Of a DNA stretch of 64,000 nt, positions 8,842 through 17,660 are shown piece by piece (positions within the stretch are counted from its first letter, which is position 1; each line of letters opens with the position of its first letter). The position numbers and the translations under genes are program-made. The stretch comes from Pseudobacteroides sp. GTDB lineage: Bacteria > Bacillota > Clostridia > Acetivibrionales > DSM-2933. The notes beneath the pieces are model-generated. The model was given only the letters and a program-made list of their open reading frames with translations. It searched no databases and was not told the origin of the DNA. Location: assembly GCF_036567765.1 (NCBI RefSeq), contig NZ_DATCTU010000045.1:55616-119615 (forward strand), given 5' to 3'.

Positions 8842-9738
8842 ATGTGCTTATTAAACTTAATTAAATTGAAAAAAGCAAAAGGTAAAGATTATAGATCAAC
8901 TGGTGATATAAAAATAAATTCTGAGTTAGATGCATTGAGAATCAGATTAAATATGACACAAGATATCTTGTGCAAAAGAGAAGCAAAGCTGCATAGTGAT
9001 AATGAGGAAAATAAAAACTATAACAATAGGATAAAAGAGCTATACCAGCTCAAGAATGATATTGCTAAATTCATTACCGGAGATATTGGTATTTATTTAA
9101 ATTCAATCATTCGCTATACATCCAATCTTCTAAAAGAAAATTGGAATGTATTGTCAAGTGAAGAAGTAAAAAGATTATTAAAAATAAGAGCTGAATCAAA
9201 GGAATTACTTGGTGCTATAGGTAACGCAAACTTAGTTGTAAAAACTGAAAATTTTAAAGTAGAGCCAAAAAAGGACCTATTTAATATTATAGAGGTAGTT
9301 GATGAAATAGTAAGTGGCCTAATGAATACAATTTTAAAAAAGAATTTAAGTTTTGAACGGATTCTCTATTCTGAAGAAAGTATTCCTATATATAGTGACC
9401 GTTTGAAGTTCAGGAGAATTTTGACGGATGTGTTATCTTATTCAATCCAAAATGCTTCACAAGGAACAATAAGGCTAATGCTAGACATAAAAGAATCAAA
9501 CTATTGCATAAGGATCCAGGATGAGGGTAATGGAATGACTAAGGAAGAGCTGGATTTTATTTTTGATGAGTTTCTTATGTTCAATGATAAAAGCTATATA
9601 AGCAAAAGAGCAATAAGCATGGAAATGAGCCTCTGCAATGTTAAGCAACTGGTAGAATTACTTGGGGGTTGTATAGAAGTTGAAAGTAAAGAAGGAGAGG
9701 GAAGCTGTTTTACAATTTACTTGCCGGTTGGTAATTAG
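8842..9738 (+). CDS. degenerate sensor kinase (pseudokinase)
   Basis: A soluble protein of 298 residues built like a histidine kinase: an N-terminal coiled coil (about 20-75), a two-helix dimerisation region (about 75-130) and a C-terminal ATPase-like fold. Key residues are lost. The H-box position reads FITGDIGIYLNSIIRY and contains no His. The N-box is weak (RRILTDVLSYSIQNA); G1 survives as DEGNGM; the G2 glycine lid is replaced by SMEMSLCNVKQL. Autophosphorylation is therefore unlikely. It may be a binding partner or inhibitor of the active kinases. GGGGG at 8831-8835 supports ATG8842 rather than ATG8827. A terminator follows, closing the signalling cluster. Confidence 0.75.
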   Translation: MCLLNLIKLKKAKGKDYRSTGDIKINSELDALRIRLNMTQDILCKREAKLHSDNEENKNYNNRIKELYQLKNDIAKFITGDIGIYLNSIIRYTSNLLKENWNVLSSEEVKRLLKIRAESKELLGAIGNANLVVKTENFKVEPKKDLFNIIEVVDEIVSGLMNTILKKNLSFERILYSEESIPIYSDRLKFRRILTDVLSYSIQNASQGTIRLMLDIKESNYCIRIQDEGNGMTKEELDFIFDEFLMFNDKSYISKRAISMEMSLCNVKQLVELLGGCIEVESKEGEGSCFTIYLPVGN

Positions 9739-9768
9739 TGCAAATGCCACTATTTCTGAATAGAATTA

Positions 9769-9801
9769 AAAAGAGCCCTATTATTTTAATAAGGCTCTTT
9801 T
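9769..9801. terminator. bidirectional intrinsic terminator
   Basis: AAAAGAGCC (9769-9777) pairs with GGCTCTTTT (9793-9801), with A/T-rich flanks on both sides. It can end the + strand signalling cluster and the minus-strand tRNA transcript. Confidence 0.85.
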
Positions 9802-9827
9802 ATTATATCCGTGAGTACGGATACAGT

Positions 9828-9910
9828 TGGTGCGGAAGACGGGACTTGAACCCGTACGGTCGCCCACACGCCCCTCAAACGTGCGCGTCTGCCAGTTCCG
9901 CCACTCCCGC
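9828..9910 (-). tRNA. tRNA-Leu (anticodon GAG)
   Basis: On the minus strand the acceptor arm GCGGGAG (9910-9904) pairs with CTTCCGC (9838-9832), followed by discriminator A and an encoded CCA (9830-9828). The anticodon arm is CACGT-TTGAGGG-GCGTG, giving anticodon GAG (codon CUC, with CUU by wobble). A variable arm of class II type and the GTTCAAGTC T-loop are present. A near-consensus promoter lies upstream and a terminator downstream, so it is transcribed as a single gene. Confidence 0.95.
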
Positions 9911-9939
9911 AAGTGGTCGCTGTCTCAAGCAGCAAATTT

Positions 9940-9968
9940 ATTATACTAGCATATGATCGTCCTGTCAA
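9940..9968 (-). promoter_or_regulatory. consensus sigma-A promoter of tRNA-Leu
   Basis: Read on the minus strand: TTGACA (9968-9963), 17-bp spacer, TATAAT (9945-9940). Both hexamers are perfect. Transcription would start near 9933, about 23 nt before the mature tRNA 5' end. Confidence 0.9.
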
Positions 9969-10076
9969 CACATTTTTTAAAAAAATTTCATATAGAAAAC
10001 TTTATTTATTTTAATAGAAAATGGGTATATAATAACATTGATAAAACTTTATTTATAATAATTTCCGGAGGCACTT

Positions 10077-11504
10077 ATGGACGATAACAAAACAAGCGGA
10101 CAGCTATTGAATGAGAAACTTACTTACAGCAGCAAAAATATATGGGAGAAATCCGATGAAAAAGAAAGGGAATTGGCATTTACGTTTTCGGAAAGGTATA
10201 AGCAGTTTTTAAACAAGGCCAAGACTGAGAGAGAGTTTGCAGCTGAAGCTGTAAAGTTGGCTGAGGAGAATGGGTTTGTGTCTTTGGACAGTTTTGATAA
10301 CGGGAAGCTAAAACCGGGAATGAAAGTATATCGGGTTAACAGGAATAAAGCTATTGCTCTTGCTGTTATAGGAAACAAAGGGATGGAGAATGGTGTAAAT
10401 GTTGTAGGAGCACATATAGACTCTCCAAGAATCGATCTCAAGCAAAATCCTCTATATGAGGACACAAGCATGGTGCTCCTTAAAACTCATTATTATGGAG
10501 GGATAAAAAAATACCAGTGGGTTACAATTCCTCTGGCATTGCACGGAGTTGTGGTGAAAACAAGCGGGGAGATAGTTGAGGTAAATATTGGGGAAGAGGA
10601 TTCCGATCCGGTCTTTACCATAACTGATTTGCTGCCCCACTTAGCTCAGGATCAGATGCAAAAGAAAATGAGTGAGGCTATTACAGGCGAGGGCCTCAAT
10701 GTGCTTTTTGGGTCCATACCCCATGAAGATGACAAGGTTAAGGACAGGGTAAAGCTAAACATATTAAAGCTCCTAAATGAAAAGTATGATATGACTGAAG
10801 AGGATTTTGTATCGGCAGAATTGGAGATTGTGCCTGCTTTTAAAGCAAGTGATGTAGGCCTAGATAGAAGCTTCGTCGGAGCATACGGTCAAGATGACAG
10901 GGTATGCTCATACGCAGCACTAGACGCTATATTGGGAATTACAGAGGTGGAAAAAACAGCTGTATGCCTCCTGACCGACAAGGAAGAGATAGGTAGCATG
11001 GGTAACACCGGAGCCCAGTCCATATTCTTCGAAAACTTCCTGGCAGAGCTTTGTTTCCTAAGTATTGATAAGTACTATGACATCATTTTAAGGGCGTGCC
11101 TTTCCAATTCAATGATGCTTTCAGCGGATGTAAATTCAGGTGTGGACCCCAACTATGAAGGTGTTCAGGATAAGAGAAACGCATCCTTTATGGGCAAGGG
11201 GCTCGTGCTTCAGAAGTATACCGGAGCAAGAGGAAAGGTTGGAGGAAGCGAAGCAAATCCTGAGTTTATAGCAAAGCTCAGGAAAATCTTTAATGACAAC
11301 CATATAATATGGCAGACAGGGGAGATCGGTAAGGTTGACCTTGGCGGGGGAGGTACAATAGCCCAATTTTTGGCAAACCTGGGAGTAGAGGTTATTGATT
11401 GCGGAATAGCGGTTTTATCCATGCACTCTCCTTTTGAAATAACAAGCAAAATAGATATTTATACAATGAATAAAGCATATAAGGTGTTCTACAAGGAGAT
11501 TTAA
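10077..11504 (+). CDS. M18-family aminopeptidase
   Basis: A cytoplasmic metallo-aminopeptidase of 475 residues. Family M18 enzymes use two zinc ions to remove N-terminal residues, preferring acidic ones in many members, and form a tetrahedral dodecamer. Visible motifs: VVGAHIDSPRID (first metal His/Asp, about 105-116), HYYGGIKKYQW, DDRVCSYAALDA (bridging Asp), DKEEIGSMGNTG (catalytic Glu and metal ligand, near 305) and SMHSPFEITSKIDI near the C-terminus (last metal His). The length matches the family. TCCGGAGG precedes ATG10077. The HAD phosphatase follows after 12 bp and is probably co-transcribed. Confidence 0.93.
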   Translation: MDDNKTSGQLLNEKLTYSSKNIWEKSDEKERELAFTFSERYKQFLNKAKTEREFAAEAVKLAEENGFVSLDSFDNGKLKPGMKVYRVNRNKAIALAVIGNKGMENGVNVVGAHIDSPRIDLKQNPLYEDTSMVLLKTHYYGGIKKYQWVTIPLALHGVVVKTSGEIVEVNIGEEDSDPVFTITDLLPHLAQDQMQKKMSEAITGEGLNVLFGSIPHEDDKVKDRVKLNILKLLNEKYDMTEEDFVSAELEIVPAFKASDVGLDRSFVGAYGQDDRVCSYAALDAILGITEVEKTAVCLLTDKEEIGSMGNTGAQSIFFENFLAELCFLSIDKYYDIILRACLSNSMMLSADVNSGVDPNYEGVQDKRNASFMGKGLVLQKYTGARGKVGGSEANPEFIAKLRKIFNDNHIIWQTGEIGKVDLGGGGTIAQFLANLGVEVIDCGIAVLSMHSPFEITSKIDIYTMNKAYKVFYKEI

Positions 11505-11516
11505 ATTGGAGGAATT

Positions 11517-12170
11517 ATGAAAGTTGATGCAGTAATCTTTGATCTTGATGGCACCCTGGCAGATACTATCCCGCTTACTGTTCATGCACTTAAAATGGCT
11601 GTTATGGAGCTTTCCGATATAGAATATAGTGATGAGGAAATTCTTAGAGAATTCGGGCCAATAGACACCGAAATAATAAAAAAGCTTTTGAAATATAAGA
11701 AGGATGATGTAGCACCCGATGTTTATATGAAGCATTTTGAAAGCAATTTTAACGATTATGTAAAGCCTATTGAAGGAGTGGATATTCTCCTTAATTTTAT
11801 AAGATCTAACGGAATAAAGCTTGGGCTTTTTACCGGCAGGAGCAGGAGGGCTACAAACATAATCATCGAGAAGTTAGGTTTTTCGGGAATGTTTGATGTT
11901 TTGATACCGGGTGATGACACAAAGAAACCAAAGCCTGATCCTGATGGTATATTAATGGCATTGGATATTCTGTCGGCGGCCAAAGAATCCAGTTTTTATG
12001 TGGGAGATTTTGATGTAGACATACTGGCAAGTAAGGCAGCTGGGGTAAAGTCGGTGCTGGCCCTTTGGTCTTCATCAAAGGACGAGAAGCTAAAAGAGAA
12101 TAATCCCGACTATTGTTTCACGAAACCGGCGGAATTTATTGATGTACTAAAAGATTTGCTTAAGCGATAA
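11517..12170 (+). CDS. HAD-family hydrolase (phosphoglycolate phosphatase-like)
   Basis: A 217-residue HAD phosphatase with a helical cap inserted after motif I. Motif I is FDLDGTLADT (nucleophile Asp9 and acid/base Asp11), motif II LFTGRS, motif III Lys in KKPKPDP, and motif IV VGDFDVD. This layout is that of the Gph/PpaX subfamily, which dephosphorylates small phosphorylated metabolites such as phosphoglycolate or pyrophosphate. The substrate cannot be fixed from sequence. TTGGAGGAATT gives a good RBS. A hairpin terminator follows at 12226. Confidence 0.88.
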   Translation: MKVDAVIFDLDGTLADTIPLTVHALKMAVMELSDIEYSDEEILREFGPIDTEIIKKLLKYKKDDVAPDVYMKHFESNFNDYVKPIEGVDILLNFIRSNGIKLGLFTGRSRRATNIIIEKLGFSGMFDVLIPGDDTKKPKPDPDGILMALDILSAAKESSFYVGDFDVDILASKAAGVKSVLALWSSSKDEKLKENNPDYCFTKPAEFIDVLKDLLKR

Positions 12171-12225
12171 AGGGATAGAAAAATTGTGCTATAGCATGCA
12201 CAATAATATCCCAGACAACAAGAAA

Positions 12226-12257
12226 ACGAACTGATACGCTACATCAGTTCGTTTTTT
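12226..12257. terminator. bidirectional terminator between convergent genes
   Basis: ACGAACTGAT (12226-12235), 7-nt loop, ATCAGTTCGT (12243-12252), then T6. It has an A-rich left flank, so it serves both the HAD gene (+) and dedA (-). A second small palindrome, TTGTGC-N8-GCACAA, lies just upstream at 12184-12203. Confidence 0.9.
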
Positions 12258-12291
12258 GCATCTTTTAAAATATGTTTTTCAATATTTATGC

Positions 12292-12927
12292 TTATTTTTT
12301 GGATGTGCGGCTTTTGATAAAGGTTATGGCAGCAGGTAAAAACGTTACTACAACAATGCCAACTATAACAAAAGTAAAATTCTCTTTAACCGCGGGGATT
12401 TTGCCGAAGAAAACTCCCATAAGGATGAATGATGTAATCCAGGAGACTCCTCCGATCATATTGAATATGGAAAACTTTACAAAATTCATTTTGCCTACGC
12501 CTGCAACAAATGGTGCAAATGTACGAATGATAGGGAAAAACCTCGATAGAATAATAGCCTTACCCCCATGTTTTTCATAGAAGGCATGTGTTTTTTCTAA
12601 ATGTTCAGGTTTTACAAGTCTAAACTTTTTAAATGAAATAATCTTGTCTCCAATAAATTTTCCTATAAGGTAATTGGTTGTGTTTCCTAATATGGCAGCA
12701 ACAACTAAAAGGATATATGCAAGCTTCAAATTTAGGCTGTCTCCAAGTGCTCCAAGTGCAAAAAGGAATGAATCGCCAGGAAGAAAAGGTGTTACAACCA
12801 ATCCCGTTTCACAAAATATAATCATAAATAGTATGAGATAGGTCCATGTGCCGTAATTCTTAATTATCTCTGCCAGGTGCTTATCAATGTGCAGTACAAA
12901 GTCAATCAATTGTGTTAGTATTTCCAT
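12292..12927 (-). CDS. DedA-family membrane protein
   Basis: An integral membrane protein of 211 residues from the DedA (SNARE-associated/VTT) family, whose members act as undecaprenyl-phosphate or phospholipid flippases and keep membrane potential. Family signatures: the re-entrant motif FLPGDSFLFALGALG (about 45-60) and GGKAIILSRFFPIIRTFAPFVAGVGKM (about 115-140, with the conserved Arg residues). There are about five hydrophobic segments and a basic C-terminus (KSRTSKK). The gene begins 18 bp after the LCP gene on the same strand, so a shared transcript concerned with cell-envelope lipid carriers is plausible. Confidence 0.93.
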   Translation of the reverse strand: MEILTQLIDFVLHIDKHLAEIIKNYGTWTYLILFMIIFCETGLVVTPFLPGDSFLFALGALGDSLNLKLAYILLVVAAILGNTTNYLIGKFIGDKIISFKKFRLVKPEHLEKTHAFYEKHGGKAIILSRFFPIIRTFAPFVAGVGKMNFVKFSIFNMIGGVSWITSFILMGVFFGKIPAVKENFTFVIVGIVVVTFLPAAITFIKSRTSKK

Positions 12928-12944
12928 TTAGTGTTGTCTCCTTT

Positions 12945-14024
12945 TTATGGTTTAGGAGTTTTTGACCCCTTTATTGACGTATCAGAGTTAGACGGATTTT
13001 TTGTTGCTTTAGGCCTTGTTGGAGTTTTGCTGCTTCTAATAGAAGCCCTGTCTTCCTCATTTGTATAATATGCCGGTATAGCCCCTAAATCAGAGTGAAA
13101 ATTCTCATCAACTATAAGTTCTGTGGCCTTACGGTCAGGAATATAATACCAGATTTGGTTGATATAAGCACTATCTCCCGGAACCATGAAGGTCTTCATA
13201 CCTGCCGTATCTATATTGCTTATATTCTGAGCAAGCTTTAATGCATCACTCATTGTTATATTTGTCTCTATGCTATCAAGTATGACATCAATCAGATCGT
13301 TTGCCTTGGATATATATTTGATATTGGTCTTCTGTCTAATCAACTCTCGCATAAAGTTCTGCTGTGCTTCTATCCTTTTTAAGTCGCTGCCGTCATAGAA
13401 TTCCTGTACTTCCTTTGTATACCGGGTAGGCTTTCTGAACCGCATAAACTGCTCGGCTTGCTTACCGTTTAGATGCTGCTGACCCTTTTTAAGGTTGATA
13501 TGAAGATTTTGTATGGGGTCGTCATATTTGAGATCCGCAGGCACATAAAAATCTACCCCATCTAATAAATCTATTATTTTTCTAAATGCAGCGGTATCTA
13601 CATAAGCATAATACTTGATTCTTACACCGAGAAAATTGGAAAGGGTCTCAACTGCAAGTTCCGCCCCGCCTCTTGGGTATGCTGCATTGATTTTGGTGTA
13701 ACCAAGTCCCCGGATTTTTACCCTTGAGTCACGAGGAGTGGATAAAATACTGATTTTGCCTGTGCCCGGGGTGAAGTTGACAAGCATCATAGTATCGGTA
13801 TTGCCAGCAACCTTGTCACCGCCTAAGACTAGTATGTTTACGGGATTTTTATCGGCTACGAAAGGCTTTATAATACTATTTATAAGGCTGTTCGAATTTT
13901 TTGCGTTGCCAGTATCATGTGCTGCAGATGTTGTATTTATCAATAAGAGCAGCCATATACCCGATGAAAAAAGAAAAATTGTTATTGTAGTTGTCATTAT
14001 TAAATAAAATTTACGTATATTCAT
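12945..14024 (-). CDS. LytR-CpsA-Psr (LCP) family cell-wall ligase
   Basis: A protein of 359 residues with one N-terminal membrane anchor (about 8-30), a short linker and an extracytoplasmic LCP domain. LCP proteins transfer polymers from lipid carriers to peptidoglycan. Motifs: NILVLGGD, TDTMMLVNF, the Arg-containing STPRDSRVKI that binds pyrophosphate, INAAYPRGG, and EQFMRFRKP. The C-terminal 40 residues are Pro/Thr/Ser/Lys-rich and probably wall-associated. ATG14024 is chosen over the ATG 33 bp upstream because AGGTG lies 8 bases before it. A good promoter is at 14173-14201. The partner polymer is unknown. Confidence 0.93.
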   Translation of the reverse strand: MNIRKFYLIMTTTITIFLFSSGIWLLLLINTTSAAHDTGNAKNSNSLINSIIKPFVADKNPVNILVLGGDKVAGNTDTMMLVNFTPGTGKISILSTPRDSRVKIRGLGYTKINAAYPRGGAELAVETLSNFLGVRIKYYAYVDTAAFRKIIDLLDGVDFYVPADLKYDDPIQNLHINLKKGQQHLNGKQAEQFMRFRKPTRYTKEVQEFYDGSDLKRIEAQQNFMRELIRQKTNIKYISKANDLIDVILDSIETNITMSDALKLAQNISNIDTAGMKTFMVPGDSAYINQIWYYIPDRKATELIVDENFHSDLGAIPAYYTNEEDRASIRSSKTPTRPKATKNPSNSDTSIKGSKTPKP

Positions 14025-14172
14025 TTCATTACACCTATGTTTATTTTCCGAAAGCATAAAACCAGCCTGCCATCAGAAAATAATTCTCTCAGAATGTTTA
14101 ATATATCGGCATGTAACTGAGTTTACATAATGTACAAATCAGTGTTTTCCAAAAAACAATTACCGCAGAATT

Positions 14173-14201
14173 AGTATATACTATGATTATATTATAGTCA
14201 A
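14173..14201 (-). promoter_or_regulatory. promoter of the LCP-dedA unit
   Basis: On the minus strand TTGACT (14201-14196), 17-bp spacer, TATACT (14178-14173). It lies about 150 bp before the LCP start codon. Confidence 0.7.
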
Positions 14202-14247
14202 TTTTTATAAATGCAATTTTGCAATATTATTGGCACTTTTAATATAC

Positions 14248-14829
14248 CTACTTGTACAATTTTTCAACGTTATTTTTCATCTGCTCATAAGTCATAATGC
14301 TTGTATGTCTGACGACTATTCTACCTTCTTTATTTATGAAGAAGGATGTGGGTATCTCAGTGGTTCTGTAGAGATTTCCTGCATCACTGTTTATATCCAT
14401 AAGAACGTTAAATGTATAGTTGTTCTTTTTCAAGAATTCTTTAACGGTATTTTCATCTTCACCTAAATCTACCAGGTATACCAACAAGTCCTTATCCTTA
14501 TATTCCTCCTCTATTTTTTGGATGTCCGGAAGCTCTCTTTTGCATGGAGAACACCAGGTTGCAAAGAAGTTTAGGAATACATTTTTTCCTTTAAGTTCAC
14601 TTAATGTTACCTGATTACCGTTAAGATCTGTCAATGTAAAATCATCAGCCATCTTTAGTGTTCCGCTGTCAGGTTCGGGGGAAACAGCGGCACTGCTTTC
14701 AGGAGAAGAAGTGACATCAGATGTGATATCAGTGTTTTTATTACTGTCATCCTTAAAGCTTATGACTCCAATAACAACAAGAGCTACTGCAAGTAGTACA
14801 CATAAAACCATAATAATACCTTTTTTCAT
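14248..14829 (-). CDS. TlpA/ResA-like membrane-anchored thioredoxin
   Basis: A 193-residue thiol-disulfide oxidoreductase. A hydrophobic N-terminal segment (about 3-24) acts as an uncleaved anchor, followed by a Ser/Asp-rich linker and an AhpC/TSA-Redoxin fold: DFTLTDLNGNQVTLSELKGK, active site FFATWCSPCKRELP (CxxC), and the cis-Pro in EIPTSFFINKEGR. Proteins of this kind keep Cys residues of exported proteins or cytochromes reduced. ATG14829 is preferred to a GTG three codons upstream. The gene follows the transglutaminase gene by 24 bp, so it may belong to that operon. No cytochrome c maturation gene is nearby. Confidence 0.9.
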   Translation of the reverse strand: MKKGIIMVLCVLLAVALVVIGVISFKDDSNKNTDITSDVTSSPESSAAVSPEPDSGTLKMADDFTLTDLNGNQVTLSELKGKNVFLNFFATWCSPCKRELPDIQKIEEEYKDKDLLVYLVDLGEDENTVKEFLKKNNYTFNVLMDINSDAGNLYRTTEIPTSFFINKEGRIVVRHTSIMTYEQMKNNVEKLYK

Positions 14830-14853
14830 AATCAACACTCTCTTTCTTAAATT

Positions 14854-17658
14854 TCAAATTTTTCCTTTTAGGTATTTCAGCACAAAGTGCTTGAATTTTC
14901 CCATGCTTTGCCTTGTATATAAGGTAAGGTTGTAGAAGCTGTCCAGTACGTAAGCCTTATCCTTATCAGTAACAAAGTTTTTACTGTATCGTGCAGTAAT
15001 AAAGACATCGGTTACTGCATTAAGATTGGTACGGCTGGCAGCAATGGAACTACCCAACCTGTTTGCAAAATCCTTGGGAGTTTCTTTATCAAGCTTATTA
15101 TAACCGAGTATGGACATGTGGTGCAAGATCTGCTTATAAACTGATACTATGCTTTCGCGAGGGTCCATTTGAGAAAGTATCCTAAGCTTCCTTCTGCCTT
15201 TTATATAATTGATAAGTATTAAGGCTGCAAGGGCTAATAAGCTTAAAAATATTGCTAGTATAACAGCACCCAAAATGATCAAAGGCTTATTTACATTATC
15301 AGGAAGCTGATTAACCTGCATGTTGCCGGGGTTTGAATTGTTTTGGTTTTCAATCCATGATGGCCTGCTGCCGGTTCGGCTGTCATCGTCAGATGAATTC
15401 CGGTTATTTTGAGGATCATTGCTGGCATATGCAGCCGTAGGTTCGAATTTGATCCAACCAAATCCCTCGAAGTATGCCTCAACCCATGCATGTGCCTTTT
15501 CATTGGTGATTTGGTACTCATCGCCCTTTTTAGAACCCGAAGTAACAATATAGCCCTCCACATATCTGGCTGGGATCCCCAGAGTCCTTAGCATAACAAC
15601 CATTGAGGTTGCATAATATGTGCAATACCCTTTCTTTAGGTCAAAGAGGAAGTAATCTACGAAGTCTCTTCCAGTAGGAGTATCATCCGGGGTCAGGGTA
15701 TATTTGTAGTTTTTTGAAAGATATCTTTCAATTGATTTAACCTTGTCATACCGATTAGACTTATTATCTGTGATGGATTTGGCAAGGTTCTTTATCCTTT
15801 CAGGAAGATCAGGCGGAAGCAGCAGGTATTTTGAGTATGCTTCATTTGAGTTGGATCTCAAGAGCTCCAATGTATTTCTGCTAAAAAGATTTATTGGTAA
15901 TTGGAAATCCTGCAGGTTGAAATACGAATTTTCAGGTGGAGCTTTTTGAAGCTCTTGGTTAAGTATGACCACATAGCTATATGCGTTATCCGATTCACTG
16001 ATGTTAAAAATGGAGGAATTTAACAAAACAGATCCTTTGTTGTTACTATGCTGTACCACCATATCCAGGACTTTTTGTGGAGCATTGCTAAAATCAAGTT
16101 GGGGAACGCTGCTGAATTTATCTTGGTTAGTCACATTAGGGGATTGGAGAACATTTTTACCCAATGCGAACACAATTAGCTTAAATCCATCAATATCAAC
16201 TAATTCTGTGGGGGTATCGGTATTCTCGGAGTATGCTTGCAAAACATTATTTGATTTTTCCATCATCTGACTGTTAATATTTAAAACATAGTCCATGTAG
16301 TTGTAGTATTCCTTAAATAGATCTTCGTTGCTTTTACGAAGTAAGTCCTCCGTCTTTTTGTTGATGACAAAGTTCAGAGAGTTTAGGCTGTATTTAAAAT
16401 TTTTAGTCATATGTTCTGATGTTGTCAAATCCCCGTTTGCTCCAAGCATGACATCCATATTGGGTACATTTAGCTGGTAAGCGTTTTCCGGCAGGAAAAG
16501 AGTCTTAGTGGATAAGTTTTGGAATGTTATATCTATCTTGTCTCTTGTGAAGTACCTTCTTATCACATCTTCATCATTTGTAAGAATTCTCATACCGACT
16601 AAAAGCTCAAGATAATTAATCAATAGACTGTTATTTTCAAATCTATAGGGATTTATATTATCGGTGCTTAAGTATTTTAAGGTTTCGTTGTAGTCTATAG
16701 GGAGATTGCTGCTTTTATCTGCAAGCATTTTTGTTGAATGATCAGTGCTTAACCATGATCGGCCGGTATAAGCATCCTTTATGGAACCTTTCAAGTAAAT
16801 AGGCCTAGGGGATTTTACTCGAAGGACCAGTTTCTTGTTTTTGTTGATTTTACCGCCAAGATTACTGGAATCGGTTCCAAAACCTGTTTCTGTAAGGGAA
16901 AAATAATCAAATTTACTCGGGACACCGCTTTTAAAGTAGTTGTTATAGAATATCTTGAGTTTGCTATCCATCCATTTCCACTCCAAAGGCTTTGGACGGA
17001 CAGGGATCATATAGGTAACGAACAGTATGACAGCACATAACGGTACAATAAAGATCAAAAATGAGGAGTGACTTATATACTCATTTGTATCTCTCGACGA
17101 ATTCTTTATAAATATATGCTTCATGTAGTAAATGACCATAAGGAATAGAAATAGATAAAAAGTGTTTATCGTCATTAGATATTTGTTTACAAACTGAACC
17201 GCAAACAGCAATGATCCGCTTATAAGTATAACAATGAAGTTATATCTTTTAATTGTAAAGATAAAGGTAAATAATGTGGTTACGAGTACAAAAAATGATG
17301 CTATTATGATGCCGTATACAGGGACAAGTTTGACTTTGAAGCTTGAAACATAGTCATAAAGCCAATTGCAGAAGTACTCAATATTCACATATATCTCACT
17401 AAATCCCAACTTATAAAAGAGAAACCCTACTATACCTATGACAAGTACAAGCATCGATAAAAGGGATATTTTTAAGACAATCTTATTGACTGTAATTGCA
17501 GAATAAAACAGTGTAACGGCAGATATCGCCAATATTAGCATATAGGCCGGATATTTTAAGTTTAACGTAGTAGTAAGTGCATATGAAAAGCAAAAACTCA
17601 TAAGCACAGTCAGTATAAAATTTATAAGATAGTTTTGCGTTTGTTTATTAGTGAACAT
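14854..17658 (-). CDS. transglutaminase-like membrane protein (TgpA type)
   Basis: A protein of 934 residues. About six N-terminal membrane helices (1-220) are followed by a large extracellular region with a transglutaminase/protease core: catalytic Cys679 in KKGYCTYYATSMVVMLR and His723 in NEKAHAWVEAYF, with GWIKFEPT after it. A Ser/Asn-rich linker, another membrane helix (about 790-815, PLIILGAVILAIFLSLLALAA) and a cytoplasmic DUF4129-like tail complete it. This is the DUF3488-transglutaminase-DUF4129 layout. It is encoded downstream of MoxR and DUF58 genes, as is usual for the family, and starts 3 bp after the DUF58 stop. Its natural substrate is unknown. Confidence 0.9.
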   Translation of the reverse strand: MFTNKQTQNYLINFILTVLMSFCFSYALTTTLNLKYPAYMLILAISAVTLFYSAITVNKIVLKISLLSMLVLVIGIVGFLFYKLGFSEIYVNIEYFCNWLYDYVSSFKVKLVPVYGIIIASFFVLVTTLFTFIFTIKRYNFIVILISGSLLFAVQFVNKYLMTINTFYLFLFLMVIYYMKHIFIKNSSRDTNEYISHSSFLIFIVPLCAVILFVTYMIPVRPKPLEWKWMDSKLKIFYNNYFKSGVPSKFDYFSLTETGFGTDSSNLGGKINKNKKLVLRVKSPRPIYLKGSIKDAYTGRSWLSTDHSTKMLADKSSNLPIDYNETLKYLSTDNINPYRFENNSLLINYLELLVGMRILTNDEDVIRRYFTRDKIDITFQNLSTKTLFLPENAYQLNVPNMDVMLGANGDLTTSEHMTKNFKYSLNSLNFVINKKTEDLLRKSNEDLFKEYYNYMDYVLNINSQMMEKSNNVLQAYSENTDTPTELVDIDGFKLIVFALGKNVLQSPNVTNQDKFSSVPQLDFSNAPQKVLDMVVQHSNNKGSVLLNSSIFNISESDNAYSYVVILNQELQKAPPENSYFNLQDFQLPINLFSRNTLELLRSNSNEAYSKYLLLPPDLPERIKNLAKSITDNKSNRYDKVKSIERYLSKNYKYTLTPDDTPTGRDFVDYFLFDLKKGYCTYYATSMVVMLRTLGIPARYVEGYIVTSGSKKGDEYQITNEKAHAWVEAYFEGFGWIKFEPTAAYASNDPQNNRNSSDDDSRTGSRPSWIENQNNSNPGNMQVNQLPDNVNKPLIILGAVILAIFLSLLALAALILINYIKGRRKLRILSQMDPRESIVSVYKQILHHMSILGYNKLDKETPKDFANRLGSSIAASRTNLNAVTDVFITARYSKNFVTDKDKAYVLDSFYNLTLYTRQSMGKFKHFVLKYLKGKI

Positions 17659-17660
17659 AG

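Noticed and set aside
9738..9971. Two open frames across the tRNA-Leu gene
   Set aside because: The DNA folds as a tRNA with its own promoter and terminator; the frames are by-products.
12292..12580. Plus-strand frame of 102 codons over dedA
   Set aside because: Opposite strand of a well-supported DedA gene, with no RBS.
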